Part shown: one piece after another, positions 43,169 through 51,732 of the stretch
How the letters are laid out: every line of letters begins with the position of its first letter
Numbering within the stretch: the stretch's first letter is position 1
NCBI GenBank assembly: GCA_052168355.1
Contig: JBQLZQ010000058.1
Location: 1 to 63,391, forward strand
Reading direction: 5' to 3'
Length of the DNA stretch: 63,391 nt
DNA from: JBQLZQ01 sp052168355
GTDB taxonomy: Bacteria > Pseudomonadota > Alphaproteobacteria > DSM-16000 > Inquilinaceae
Position numbers and translations under genes: made by a program
The notes under the pieces: model-generated
Told to the model about the DNA's origin: nothing
Databases searched by the model: none
The model's input: only the letters and a program-made list of their open reading frames with translations

Positions 43169-43795
43169 ATGATTTTTTATAAAGAGGAAAGACTGGCACT
43201 CTTCATCGATGGGGCCAATTTCTATGGCGCGGCGCGCGCCCTGGGGTTCGATATCGATTACAAGAGGTTGCTTGAACTGTTCGCGAAAAAGGGGCGTCTT
43301 ATCAGGGCGTTCTACTACACGACCTTGGTCGAGGATCAGGAATACTCGCCAATCCGCCCGTTGATCGATTGGCTCGACTACAACGGCTACACCATGGTCA
43401 CCAAACCCATCAAGGAGTTCACGGACGGTCAGGGGCGGCGCAAGGCCAAGGGCAGCGTCGATATCGACCTTGCCGTCGATGCCTTGGAAATGGCGGAAAA
43501 GGTGGACCATGTGTTGCTGTTCTCGGGTGACGGCGATTTTCGCCGACTGGTCGAGGCGATCCAGCGCAAGGGGGTGCGGGTGACGATCGTCAGCACGATC
43601 AGGTCGCAGCCGCCCATGGTTTCGGACGATTTGCGACGCATTGCCGACAATTTTATCGACCTTCAGGACCTGGCGCCTCATGTCCAGCGCCTGACATCGT
43701 CGACGGGTCCGCGGCCGGAGCCGGGCGATGGCGAGGACGACGGCGATGACGACGAGCGTCAGGAGCCAGATCGGGCCTATGACACGGTCTCGTGA
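43169..43795 (+). CDS. NYN domain protein (LabA/DUF88-like, PIN-type nuclease fold)
   Basis: The 208-residue protein has the NYN pattern of conserved acidic residues: RLALFIDGANFYGAARAL near the N-terminus, KAKGSVDIDLAVDALEMA in the middle and HVLLFSGDGDFRRLVEAIQR later. The four clustered Asp residues form a predicted metal-dependent RNase site. The C-terminus (from about residue 185) is a highly acidic tail of Asp and Glu. The start is preceded by AAGGTTGAGAG. The end overlaps the next gene by 17 bp. The RNA substrate is unknown. Confidence 0.88.
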   Translation: MIFYKEERLALFIDGANFYGAARALGFDIDYKRLLELFAKKGRLIRAFYYTTLVEDQEYSPIRPLIDWLDYNGYTMVTKPIKEFTDGQGRRKAKGSVDIDLAVDALEMAEKVDHVLLFSGDGDFRRLVEAIQRKGVRVTIVSTIRSQPPMVSDDLRRIADNFIDLQDLAPHVQRLTSSTGPRPEPGDGEDDGDDDERQEPDRAYDTVS

Positions 43796-44513
43796 GGCCC
43801 TGATCCTGTTAGACAGGCGATCGGAACCTTTTCACGAACCACCGCCGGACTGCCAGCTATGTCCAAGACTGGCGGCGTTTCGCGCTGAAAACAAACGAAA
43901 ATTCGACGATTTCTTTAACGCGCCCGTGCCCGCCTTCGGATCGATCGAGGCCGGCCTTCTGATTGTCGGCATGGCGCCCGGACTGAAGGGAGCCAACAGG
44001 ACGGGGCGCCCCTTTACCGGCGATGGGGCGGGAGAACTTCTCTATCCCACCCTGATCGAATTCGGCCTGGCGCACGGGGATTACGACCGCCGCCCGGATG
44101 ACGGGCTGGTCTTGCGGGATTGCCGGATCACCAACGCGGTGCGCTGCGTGCCGCCGCAAAACAAGATCACCGGTTCGGAAGCGACCCGGTGCCGGTCTTT
44201 TCTGGCGGACGAGATCGCGTCCATGGCGCGACTTCGGACCATTCTCGCCCTGGGCCTGGACGCCCATAAGGCGGTGCTGTCGGTGTTCGGAGCACGCAAG
44301 GCGGTCCATGTCTTTGCCCATGGCGCCGTCCATGCCCTGCCGGATGGGCTGACCCTGGTCGATAGCTATCACTGTTCCCGCTACAACACCAACACGGGCC
44401 GCCTCACTCCGGCGATGTTCCGGGCGGTGTTCACGTCCATCCGCGACCGGATGGCGGAGGGCGCGGAAACCCAACGACCGGATCGGGATTCGTCTTCCAA
44501 ATTCGACCGCTAG
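43779..44513 (+). CDS. Uracil-DNA glycosylase, family 5 (UDGb-like)
   Basis: The 244-residue protein removes uracil and possibly other deaminated bases from DNA. It has an Fe-S-type cysteine pair (PDCQLCPRLAAFRAENK), the family 5 motif GMAPGLKGANRTGRPFTGD, further cysteines in NAVRCVPPQNKITGSEATRC and the late motif SYHCSRYNTNTGRLTP. The ATG at 43779 is chosen because homology begins soon after it. It is translationally coupled to the NYN gene (17-bp overlap) and touches smpB tail to tail by 4 bp. Confidence 0.9.
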   Translation: MTRSREALILLDRRSEPFHEPPPDCQLCPRLAAFRAENKRKFDDFFNAPVPAFGSIEAGLLIVGMAPGLKGANRTGRPFTGDGAGELLYPTLIEFGLAHGDYDRRPDDGLVLRDCRITNAVRCVPPQNKITGSEATRCRSFLADEIASMARLRTILALGLDAHKAVLSVFGARKAVHVFAHGAVHALPDGLTLVDSYHCSRYNTNTGRLTPAMFRAVFTSIRDRMAEGAETQRPDRDSSSKFDR

Positions 44514-44983
44514 CCTTTGCTTCGCAGCAGGCGAGCCCGCTCGCGGTTCCAGTCCCTTTCCTTCACCGTCTCGCGCTTGTCGGCTTTTTTCTTGCCGCGG
44601 CCGAGGCCCAGATCCAGCTTGGCCTTGCCCTTGACGTCGAAATAGAGCGACAGCGGCACCAGCGTCATGCCCTCGCGCTTGATGGCGCCCAACAGCTTGT
44701 CGCGCTGACGTTTATGGACCAGCAGCTTGCGCGGTCGCCGCGGCTCATGGTTGAAACGGCTGGCGGGCTTGTATTCGGGGATGTGGGCGTTGAACAGGTA
44801 GAGTTCTCCGCCCATCTCGCCCGCGTAGCTTTCCTGTATGCTGGCCCGTCCGGCCCTCAGGGACTTGACCTCGGTCCCGGTCAGTACCAGACCGGCCTCC
44901 AGCGACTCCTCGATGAAATAGTCGAACCGGGCGCGACGGTTCTGGGCGACGCGCTGGGTCTCGGGCTCCTTGGCTGGGCTCAT
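44510..44983 (-). CDS. smpB: SsrA-binding protein SmpB
   Basis: SmpB delivers tmRNA to stalled ribosomes. The 157 residues show QNRRARFDYFIEESLEAGLV, the ELYLFNAHIPEYKPASRFNH segment and the basic C-terminal tail (GRGKKKADKRETVKERDW). It lies 43 bp downstream of dapA on the same strand, a frequent alphaproteobacterial pair. The tmRNA gene ssrA was not seen in the window. Confidence 0.97.
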   Translation of the reverse strand: MSPAKEPETQRVAQNRRARFDYFIEESLEAGLVLTGTEVKSLRAGRASIQESYAGEMGGELYLFNAHIPEYKPASRFNHEPRRPRKLLVHKRQRDKLLGAIKREGMTLVPLSLYFDVKGKAKLDLGLGRGKKKADKRETVKERDWNRERARLLRSKG

Positions 44984-45026
44984 GGTCTGTGAAATCGCTC
45001 GGACTGGGGCATTGGCCCCAAAAGGG

Positions 45027-45902
45027 TCAGTTGATCAGGCCGGCGTGGGTCATCGCCGCCAGGACCGCCTGCCGGGTGGGGTCCATGGGCGGGACCAGCG
45101 GCAGCCGCACCCGCTCCGACGCCTTGCCCAGAAGGCTGGCGCCATACTTGACGGGGGCCGGGCTGCTTTCCAGGAACAACGACCGGTGCAATGGCATCAA
45201 CAGATCGCGCAGCCGTCCCATCTCGGCCAGATCGCCGGCACCCCAGGCGTCGTGAAGGCTGGCGCAGTGACGCGGCGCGACATTGGCGGTCACCGAAATG
45301 CAGCCGTGACCGCCCTGGGCCAGGAAGGCCGTGACGGTCGCGTCCTCCCCCGACAATTGACAAAAATCGGTCCCGATCTCGACCCTGGTGCGCAGGGGCC
45401 GGGCGAGGTCATTCGTCGCATCCTTGACGCCGACGATGTTCGGCAGTTGCGCGAGCTGCTTCATGGTTTCTACACTCATGTCGACTACGCTTCGGCCCGG
45501 GATGTTGTAGATCAGGATCGGAATATCCGCTGAATCGTGGATCGCCTTGTAATGCGCGTACAGACCTTCCTGCGTCGGCTTGTTATAATAGGGCGTAACC
45601 ACGAGAACGCCGTCGGCACCGGCCTTCGCCGCGTGGCGGGTCAGCGCGATCGCCTCCTCGGTCGAGTTGGATCCCGCCCCCGCGATGACAGGCACCCGCC
45701 CGGACGCGGTCTCGATACACAGTTCCACGACACGTCGATGTTCGGCGTGACTCAATGTCGGCGATTCGCCGGTCGTGCCGCACGGCACCAGTCCGTGGGT
45801 GCCTTCATCGATTTGCCACTCGACAAAGGATTGAAACCCTTGTTCATCTACCCCGTCGCCGTTGAACGGAGTAATCAGGGCGGCGAGAGATCCCTTGAAC
45901 AT
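45027..45902 (-). CDS. dapA: 4-hydroxy-tetrahydrodipicolinate synthase
   Basis: DapA condenses pyruvate with aspartate semialdehyde at the start of lysine and diaminopimelate synthesis. The start MFKGSLAALITPF has a near-perfect AAGGAGGGG upstream and gives 291 residues. The Schiff-base Lys160 is in IVGVKDATND, Tyr132 in ILIYNIPGRS, and LVPCGTTGESPTL is the substrate loop. It diverges from the lytic transglycosylase gene, with the two 5' ends abutting or overlapping. Confidence 0.97.
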   Translation of the reverse strand: MFKGSLAALITPFNGDGVDEQGFQSFVEWQIDEGTHGLVPCGTTGESPTLSHAEHRRVVELCIETASGRVPVIAGAGSNSTEEAIALTRHAAKAGADGVLVVTPYYNKPTQEGLYAHYKAIHDSADIPILIYNIPGRSVVDMSVETMKQLAQLPNIVGVKDATNDLARPLRTRVEIGTDFCQLSGEDATVTAFLAQGGHGCISVTANVAPRHCASLHDAWGAGDLAEMGRLRDLLMPLHRSLFLESSPAPVKYGASLLGKASERVRLPLVPPMDPTRQAVLAAMTHAGLIN

Positions 45903-47945
45903 GCCCTGCCCCTCCTTGACGGCTGGAAAACGGCGCGAACCATAGCCGCTCGCTGGGCTGTCAGCAAGCACGCGACCGCATTCGCGTTGGCCGCGGCACT
46001 GATATGGCTGGCGCCGATATCGGGTGAGGCTCAGACGCGGCCGCCGGCGCCGGGCGGCCCCCTGTCGGCCGCCGACGAAGCCTTGTATCGATCGGCGTTC
46101 GACGCCGCCGACTCGGGCAACTGGGATACGGCGCGTCGCCTCTCGGCGCAGGCGGCCGACCCGCTTCCCGGCAAGGTCATCCGATGGTTGGAGCTGGCGC
46201 AGGAAAACGGCAACGCCACCTATCAGGAAATCGCCGAGTTCATCTCGGCCAATCCGGAATGGCCGACGCTGCGTGGACTTCGCGGCCGGGCCGAGCTGGC
46301 CATGCCGCCCCTTCCCGCCAGCGAGGTGGTTGCGTGGTTCACCGCTCACGAGCCGGTGACCGTGGCCGGGTTCATGCGCTTCGCCGAAGCGTTGACCGAG
46401 CTTGGCCGGACCGACGAGGCGGCCACGCTGGTCAGGACCGAATGGCAGAGGATCAGCCTGTCGACCGACGACCAGCGCCGAGTGCTCGACCGGCTGGGCC
46501 GTTACCTCGGTCCGTCCGATCACGTCGCCCGGCTGGATTCGCTGCTGTGGAACCAACGCTGGTCGGAAGCACGGCGCATCATGCCCTTGGTCGACGCCGG
46601 TCATCGGGCTGCGGCCGAAGCGCGGATGCGTCTGGCGAGGCGGGAAAACGGCGTGGACAGCGCGCTTCAGGCCGTGCCTGCCGCACTCACCGCCGACGAA
46701 GGGTTGGTCTACGAGCGCATCCGATGGCGGCGACGCGCCGACATGACCGAGCCTGCGATCGCTCTCCTCACCCTTCAGCCGGACCAGCCGACCCATCCGG
46801 AGGCATGGTGGGAAGAGCGGGGTATCCTGGCCCGCCGGCTGCTGCGGGAAGGCGACTATGACGGCGCCTACGCCGTGGCCTCCGCCCATCGTCAGGTCGA
46901 AGGCTTTCCTCGCGCCGATGCCGAATGGATGTCGGGCTGGATCGCCTACGCCTTTCTCGATCAGCCCGACCTGGCCGTGGTCCATTTCGAGTCGCTTTTC
47001 AACAATGTCAGCACGCCGATCAGCTTGGCGCGCGGCGCCTTTTGGACTGGGCTGGCCCATGAGAAGCTGGGCGAAGACGACGAGGCGCGCCTATGGTTCG
47101 AACGCGCGGCCGCACACGACACCGTCTTTTACGGCCAGTTGGCGGCCGGCAAGCTGGGCCGTCCGACGATTGCGCGCCTGCCTGTGGAACCGACCATCAG
47201 CGATGGCGTGGCCATCGACTTCAGCCGCCGCGAACTGGTTCGCGTGGTCCGGATCTTGAACCAGTTGGACGAGATCAACCATGTCGATCAGTTCCTGACC
47301 CATATGCTTCGCCGGACGGACGATGCAACGGGCTTTCAGCTCTTGGGCCGGCTGGCCCTGTCCATCGACCGGCCCTTTATGGCCGTTCGCGTCGCCAAGC
47401 AGGCCGTCCGCCAGAACCTGATGTTCACCGAGGCGGCCTTCCCCGTACCGTCGCTGCCGGCGTCGGCCGACTCGCGCGTCGAACCGGCTCTGCTCCTGGC
47501 CCTGATGCGGCAGGAAAGCGAGTTCCGGCAGGACGCCGTGAGCCACTCGGGCGCCCGAGGTCTCATGCAGCTCATGCCCGCCACGGCCGAGCACGTGGCG
47601 CGAGGGCTTGGCATCCGCCATTCGCTGGGCATGCTGATTTCCGATACGGATCACAATATCCGGCTGGGATCGACCTATGTCGCGGAGATGCTCAACCGCT
47701 ATGACGGGTCGTACGTGCTGGCCCTGGCCGCCTACAATGCCGGCCCCGGCAACGTTTCGCGCTGGCTGACGGCGATCGGCGACCCTCGCGACCCGGAGGT
47801 CGATCCCGTGCAGTGGATCGAGACCATACCGTTCGAGGAAACCCGCAACTATGTCCAGCGGATTCTCGAGAATATCCAGGTCTACCGTTTGCGGCTGGGC
47901 GAGGAGCCCCGCGTTCTGGGCCTGGAACGCGACATGCGCCTGTGA
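45840..47945 (+). CDS. slt: Soluble lytic murein transglycosylase (start unresolved)
   Basis: The periplasmic enzyme cleaves peptidoglycan to anhydro-muropeptides. A long helical superhelix region fills most of the protein. The C-terminal SLT domain has the catalytic Glu in LLLALMRQESEFRQDAVS, then GARGLMQLMPATAEHVARG and LALAAYNAGPGNVSRWL. A signal-peptide-like stretch (KHATAFALAAALIWLAPISG) is encoded from about 45942, but no ATG, GTG or TTG lies just before it. The given TTG at 45840 overlaps dapA by 63 bp. An ATG at 45901 is out of frame and would need a frameshift. Treat the first 100 bases as provisional. Confidence 0.88.
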   Translation: MFIYPVAVERSNQGGERSLEHALPLLDGWKTARTIAARWAVSKHATAFALAAALIWLAPISGEAQTRPPAPGGPLSAADEALYRSAFDAADSGNWDTARRLSAQAADPLPGKVIRWLELAQENGNATYQEIAEFISANPEWPTLRGLRGRAELAMPPLPASEVVAWFTAHEPVTVAGFMRFAEALTELGRTDEAATLVRTEWQRISLSTDDQRRVLDRLGRYLGPSDHVARLDSLLWNQRWSEARRIMPLVDAGHRAAAEARMRLARRENGVDSALQAVPAALTADEGLVYERIRWRRRADMTEPAIALLTLQPDQPTHPEAWWEERGILARRLLREGDYDGAYAVASAHRQVEGFPRADAEWMSGWIAYAFLDQPDLAVVHFESLFNNVSTPISLARGAFWTGLAHEKLGEDDEARLWFERAAAHDTVFYGQLAAGKLGRPTIARLPVEPTISDGVAIDFSRRELVRVVRILNQLDEINHVDQFLTHMLRRTDDATGFQLLGRLALSIDRPFMAVRVAKQAVRQNLMFTEAAFPVPSLPASADSRVEPALLLALMRQESEFRQDAVSHSGARGLMQLMPATAEHVARGLGIRHSLGMLISDTDHNIRLGSTYVAEMLNRYDGSYVLALAAYNAGPGNVSRWLTAIGDPRDPEVDPVQWIETIPFEETRNYVQRILENIQVYRLRLGEEPRVLGLERDMRL

Positions 47946-47969
47946 CCATTAGCCAGTGACCATTCGCCG

Positions 47970-48971
47970 GTGACCGCGCCGCCGGACACGGCCTCCCGTC
48001 TGCCCACTGTCGCCGATATCGAAGAGGCCGCCATCGGCCTTGCCGGCCACGCCGTGCACACGCCGCTGCTGGACTCCCCCTTGCTCAGCGACCGTCTCGG
48101 CGGCCGTGTGCTGATCAAGGCGGAGACGCTGCAGCGGACGGGGTCCTTCAAGTTTCGTGGCGCCTTGACACGGATGCGCCAGATTCCGACGGATGATCGG
48201 GCCCGCGGCGTGGTGGCCTTTTCCAGCGGCAATCACGCCCAGGGGGTGGCTGCCGCGGCGCGCCTGCTGGGGATCGCGGCGACCATCGTCATGCCCGCCG
48301 ACGCCCCGTCGATCAAGCGGTCGAACACCGCCGCCTGGGGCGCCACCATCATCGCGCATCACCGATATCGCGAGGACCGGGAAGCGGTCGCGGCGGAAAT
48401 CGTGGCACGCACCGGCGCCACGTTGATCCGCCCCTTCGACGATGCCGGGGTGATCGCCGGCCAGGGAACGGTCGGGCTGGAACTGTCCGCGCAACTCCGC
48501 GCGCTCGACGTCAGGCCCGATGCCGTGCTGGTGCCGTGCGGCGGCGGCGGTTTGACGGCGGGCATCGCCCTGGCGCTTGCCGCATCGTTGCCTGGCGTGC
48601 CGGTTCATCCGGTGGAACCTGCCGGTTTCGACGACACGAGGCGATCGCTGGAGGGCGGCGTGCGCGTGGCCAACGCGGCCGGGCGATCATCGATTTGCGA
48701 CGCCCTGTTGAGCGCCATGCCGGGGGAGCTGACCTTTGCGATCAATCGGCGTCTCGCCGCGCCGGCGCTTGTCGCTGACGACGATGCCGTGCGTCGGGCC
48801 ATGGCCTTGGCCTTCGATCACATGAAACTTGTGGTCGAACCGGGTGGCGCCATCGGCCTGGCGGCGCTGCTCGCCGATCCCAGGCTGATCGAGGGGCGGA
48901 CGGTGGTCGTCGTCGCCTCCGGCGGCAATGCCGACCCGTCGCGCTTTTCGGAGTGTCTGGCGGCGGTGTGA
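47970..48971 (+). CDS. Serine/threonine dehydratase-family PLP enzyme
   Basis: The GTG start gives 333 residues, without the ACT domain seen in the ilvA at 22468. The PLP lysine is in LQRTGSFKFRGALTRM, then FSSGNHAQGVAAAARLLG and the phosphate loop VLVPCGGGGLTAGIAL. The late serine or glycine segment VVASGGNAD is present. Likely activities are catabolic threonine or serine dehydratase, or serine racemase. Residues alone do not separate them. It follows slt closely (24 bp) and ends before a hairpin. Confidence 0.88.
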   Translation: MTAPPDTASRLPTVADIEEAAIGLAGHAVHTPLLDSPLLSDRLGGRVLIKAETLQRTGSFKFRGALTRMRQIPTDDRARGVVAFSSGNHAQGVAAAARLLGIAATIVMPADAPSIKRSNTAAWGATIIAHHRYREDREAVAAEIVARTGATLIRPFDDAGVIAGQGTVGLELSAQLRALDVRPDAVLVPCGGGGLTAGIALALAASLPGVPVHPVEPAGFDDTRRSLEGGVRVANAAGRSSICDALLSAMPGELTFAINRRLAAPALVADDDAVRRAMALAFDHMKLVVEPGGAIGLAALLADPRLIEGRTVVVVASGGNADPSRFSECLAAV

Positions 48972-48994
48972 CTAAGCCGTCCACGGCAACAGCA

Positions 48995-49020
48995 AAGGCC
49001 CGGCCGGGAGGCCGGGCCTT
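48995..49020. terminator. Hairpin after the serine/threonine dehydratase gene
   Basis: AAGGCCCGGCC and GGCCGGGCCTT form a perfect 11-bp stem with a 4-nt loop, 23 bp after the stop. No T-run follows. It is followed at once by the 138-bp repeat. Confidence 0.6.
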
Positions 49021-49030
49021 GCCGGTACGA

Positions 49031-49168
49031 TAGAGCGCGATCGTCATTGGTGGAAGCGGATCCGCTTCCACCAATGACGTGAATCGCTCTCTAACTCTAT
49101 GAATAGAGTAGGATTCACGCCTTGGGCGGGATCGCCGAAGCGATTCCACCCAAGGCGATCCTGCTCTA
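49031..49168 (+). repeat. 138-bp structured intergenic repeat, copy A (complete)
   Basis: This copy is nearly identical to copies at 62147-62284 (opposite orientation) and 63340-63391 (cut by the window end). It begins TAGAGCGCGATC and ends GATCCTGCTCTA, an imperfect 12-bp terminal inverted repeat. Inside are three hairpins: a 38-bp perfect palindrome at 49042-49079, a nested pair at 49079-49118 (GTGAATC/GATTCAC around ACTCTAT/ATAGAGT), and a long stem at 49118-49157. It has no coding capacity. The structure is that of a MITE- or REP-like element. It sits between the 3' ends of two convergent genes. Confidence 0.85.
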
Positions 49169-49186
49169 GGTCGGATGAACCGACGG

Positions 49187-49702
49187 TCAGCCGGCGATGC
49201 TGGACGTCGCCGTGCCCGACGCCGAGGATCCGCCCTGGCTGTCGCCGCCGACAACCAGGTTGACCTTGGCCGCCTTGTTCACGGTTTCCTTGGCGGCGAA
49301 TGTCGCCTCGGTCTGCCGCTTCAAGACACCCTCGAGCTGCGCCCCACGGGCGATCTCGATGGTCTCGTGCACGACGTCGCCGATGACCACCGCCGTCTCC
49401 ATCAGGCACACTTCCTTGCCCCTGACCCGGCCATTGACCTTGCCCCAAATCTTGACCGTATCGGCCACGATCTCTCCGGTGATCACCGCGCTCTTGCCCA
49501 CCGACAAGGTGGAGGTGCGGATATCGCCTTCGATGGTTCCGTCGACCTGGATGTCGCCGGCCGTTTTCAGATCGCCAGTGATATGCATGTCGGCGCTGAT
49601 GATCGACGGCACGCCGTTGACGGCCGCCGGCTTCGGCGGCTGGACGGCCACATCCCGGACCGGCTCGGGCGTCACTGACTTACTCTGCGATTTTGAGAAC
49701 AT
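49187..49702 (-). CDS. Bactofilin
   Basis: The 171-residue cytoskeletal protein starts MFSKSQSKSVTPEPV and has the central bactofilin beta-helix built from repeated short strands (ISADMHITGDLKTAGDIQVD, then TIEGDIRTSTLSVGKSAVIT and VKIWGKVNGRVRGKEVCLME), flanked by disordered termini. Bactofilins polymerise at the inner membrane and position wall enzymes. It overlaps the 3' end of the M23 peptidase gene by 23 bp, which supports a functional bactofilin-endopeptidase pair as in BacA/LmdC systems. Confidence 0.93.
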   Translation of the reverse strand: MFSKSQSKSVTPEPVRDVAVQPPKPAAVNGVPSIISADMHITGDLKTAGDIQVDGTIEGDIRTSTLSVGKSAVITGEIVADTVKIWGKVNGRVRGKEVCLMETAVVIGDVVHETIEIARGAQLEGVLKRQTEATFAAKETVNKAAKVNLVVGGDSQGGSSASGTATSSIAG

Positions 49703-51278
49703 GTTGCCCCGCTTTGATGAAGTTGGCTGGATTGGCTGCCACCCCATTGACCCGAACCTCATAGTGCAGATGGGGACCCGTGCTCCGGCCCGTCGAACCG
49801 ACGGCCCCGATCCGGCTACCCGTTTGCACCTCTTCGCCGACCGCGACGATGATCTCGTTCATATGAGCATAGGCACTCGATACGCCCAGCCCGTGGTCGA
49901 TCTCAACATAGTTTCCGTAGGCACCGCGAACCCCGGCGCGAACCACCACGCCAGGCGCAGTGGCATAGATCGGCGTTCCCGCCGATGCCGCAAAATCTTG
50001 ACCCTCGTGGCGCGCGCGTCGGCCCGTGAACGGATCCGTCCGCGACCCAAACCGGCTGGCCAAGCGATAATTGTCGGAAAGCGGTCTGGACAGGGGCAGG
50101 CGCACCGCCACCTCGCGCAGATCGGCCGCCCGGTCCGCCAACGACACCACGTCCACGACCTCGGACCAGGCCGGATCATGGTGGGCAACCGGCGGCAGGT
50201 CGGGAATCAACGGACCGCCACGGCCCGGCAACAGGTCGGTCTGCAGATCGTCGATCAGCGCATCGATGTCGAGGCCGGTGAACGCCAGCCCCTCCTCGAC
50301 CCGCTCGACATGGTCGCCGGCCCTTTCGCGCATGGTCGCAAAAAGCTGTTCCTGACCTTCGCGCAGCATCTCCAGCTCCATTTCCAGCCCGGCAAGCTGG
50401 CCCAGAAGGGCGCCCCGCTCGTCCGTCAGCCAGTTCCGCTGGGCAGCCACGACCGCGGCGTTGCGAACGGTCGCGTTCAAAAGGGCGTTTCGCTGCGCCA
50501 CCTCGGTCCGCGCCGCGGCCAGCGACGCCTCAACCGACGCCAGCTCCGCCAAGGCGCTGTTCCGCCGGCGTTCGGCCTCATCGACCGTCCGATAGGCGCC
50601 GCGCAAGGTCATGGCCAGTTCGTCGATATCCTGGCGCAAATCCTGGTTGACCCGATCCACCACCGCCCTGGCTTCGGCCATGTCGACAATGCGGCCCTGA
50701 AGGGACTGCCGCTCGGTGACCAGGGCAACCTCGCGCGCCTCCGCCGCCGCCAGATCGGCGCTCAGTGCCTCGATCCGGTGCTCGGCCCGCAGCCGGTCGA
50801 TCGCCGCGGCCTGAAGACGGTTGTTGAGGAGCTCGGTGGCGGCCTTCAGCGCCTCGGTCTCGCCGACCATCTCGTCGCGCGCGTCCAGGGCGGCCGCGAC
50901 GGCGGACTGGATCTCGCTGACCTGCCGGCGCAAATCGCCATTGCGGATCTCGCTGAACGGCGAGGTATCCGTATTGGTCAGGCGCTGACGGGCCAAGTCG
51001 TTCTGATCGAATCCCAGGTCCGCCAGCAATGCGGCGTACCCGACCTCGAGATCGGCGATCTGGCTTTTCTGGTCGTCGATATGAATGTTGGCGACGGTAA
51101 ACGCCAGCGTGCCGGCCAAGCCCCACGAGGCCAGACCGACGAACAAGCCCGCGACCGCCAACTGATGCGAGCGTCGGAAGCAGAACTGCGATGCTCCGAT
51201 GTCGGACCGGACCACGATTTGACGATCGTGAAAGACTCGGTCGAGCGCTTGTTTGACGCTATCCCTCATGGACCGCAT
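49680..51278 (-). CDS. M23-family peptidoglycan endopeptidase with coiled-coil stalk
   Basis: The ATG at 51278 has AGGAG eight bases upstream and gives 532 residues. One N-terminal membrane helix (LFVGLASWGLAGTLAFTVAN) anchors a long coiled coil (about residues 85-330, rich in Ala, Glu, Arg) and a C-terminal LytM domain: RHEGQDFAASAGTPIYATAP with the zinc His and Asp, and the HLHYEVRVNG box. All zinc ligands look present, so it should be an active DD-endopeptidase in the periplasm. It is upstream of, and overlaps, bactofilin. The layout matches LmdC, a partner of BacA. Confidence 0.92.
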   Translation of the reverse strand: MRSMRDSVKQALDRVFHDRQIVVRSDIGASQFCFRRSHQLAVAGLFVGLASWGLAGTLAFTVANIHIDDQKSQIADLEVGYAALLADLGFDQNDLARQRLTNTDTSPFSEIRNGDLRRQVSEIQSAVAAALDARDEMVGETEALKAATELLNNRLQAAAIDRLRAEHRIEALSADLAAAEAREVALVTERQSLQGRIVDMAEARAVVDRVNQDLRQDIDELAMTLRGAYRTVDEAERRRNSALAELASVEASLAAARTEVAQRNALLNATVRNAAVVAAQRNWLTDERGALLGQLAGLEMELEMLREGQEQLFATMRERAGDHVERVEEGLAFTGLDIDALIDDLQTDLLPGRGGPLIPDLPPVAHHDPAWSEVVDVVSLADRAADLREVAVRLPLSRPLSDNYRLASRFGSRTDPFTGRRARHEGQDFAASAGTPIYATAPGVVVRAGVRGAYGNYVEIDHGLGVSSAYAHMNEIIVAVGEEVQTGSRIGAVGSTGRSTGPHLHYEVRVNGVAANPANFIKAGQHVLKIAE

Positions 51279-51732
51279 ACGGAATTCTCCTGGCAAACGA
51301 AACAACAGCACTAGGGCTATTCAAATAAAACGCAACCTATCCCACTTCTCGTGGGGCTTTTAGCTGTCCTAGCGCGCGGTCTGGTTGACCAGGTTTTATG
51401 GTTAAAGCGAACTTTGTATCTTTTAATCTTTTCATGTGCCGCTTAGCCCTCCCCTTATAGATGGAGAGAGTAAACGAATTGTTGATATATTGCAATCAAT
51501 CCAATCTATCTTGGTCCGCATGGCTCGTCTGCATAAGCATTCAAATTTTTGATTTTTCAAAAGAATCCCCCACTTTCATCATCTTCGATTGCCCTTTGGA
51601 CGGACCTATTCTTCTCTTCCCCAGGCCGCTTCGGATGGGGCTATGTTCCCCGACCGGCACCCGGTATCTCCCGCGCGTGATCGGTCGGCCTCGTATCGCT
51701 CGAAGCCTCAAGGACAGATTTGAAGGACACTC
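51279..51732. other. AT-rich intergenic region between the M23 gene and GH15 gene
   Basis: This 454-bp divergent spacer contains no convincing gene. The first half (to about 51570) is AT-rich. A small hairpin CCCAC/GTGGG (51341-51355) runs into GCTTTTAG on the plus strand. The right end carries GAAGGA before the GH15 start. Small frames here have no protein-like composition. Confidence 0.6.

Noticed and set aside
48742..49254. 170-residue minus-strand frame, with a sister frame at 62213-62494 sharing a peptide
   Set aside because: The shared peptide is just the translation of the 138-bp repeat. The rest has no protein-like features.
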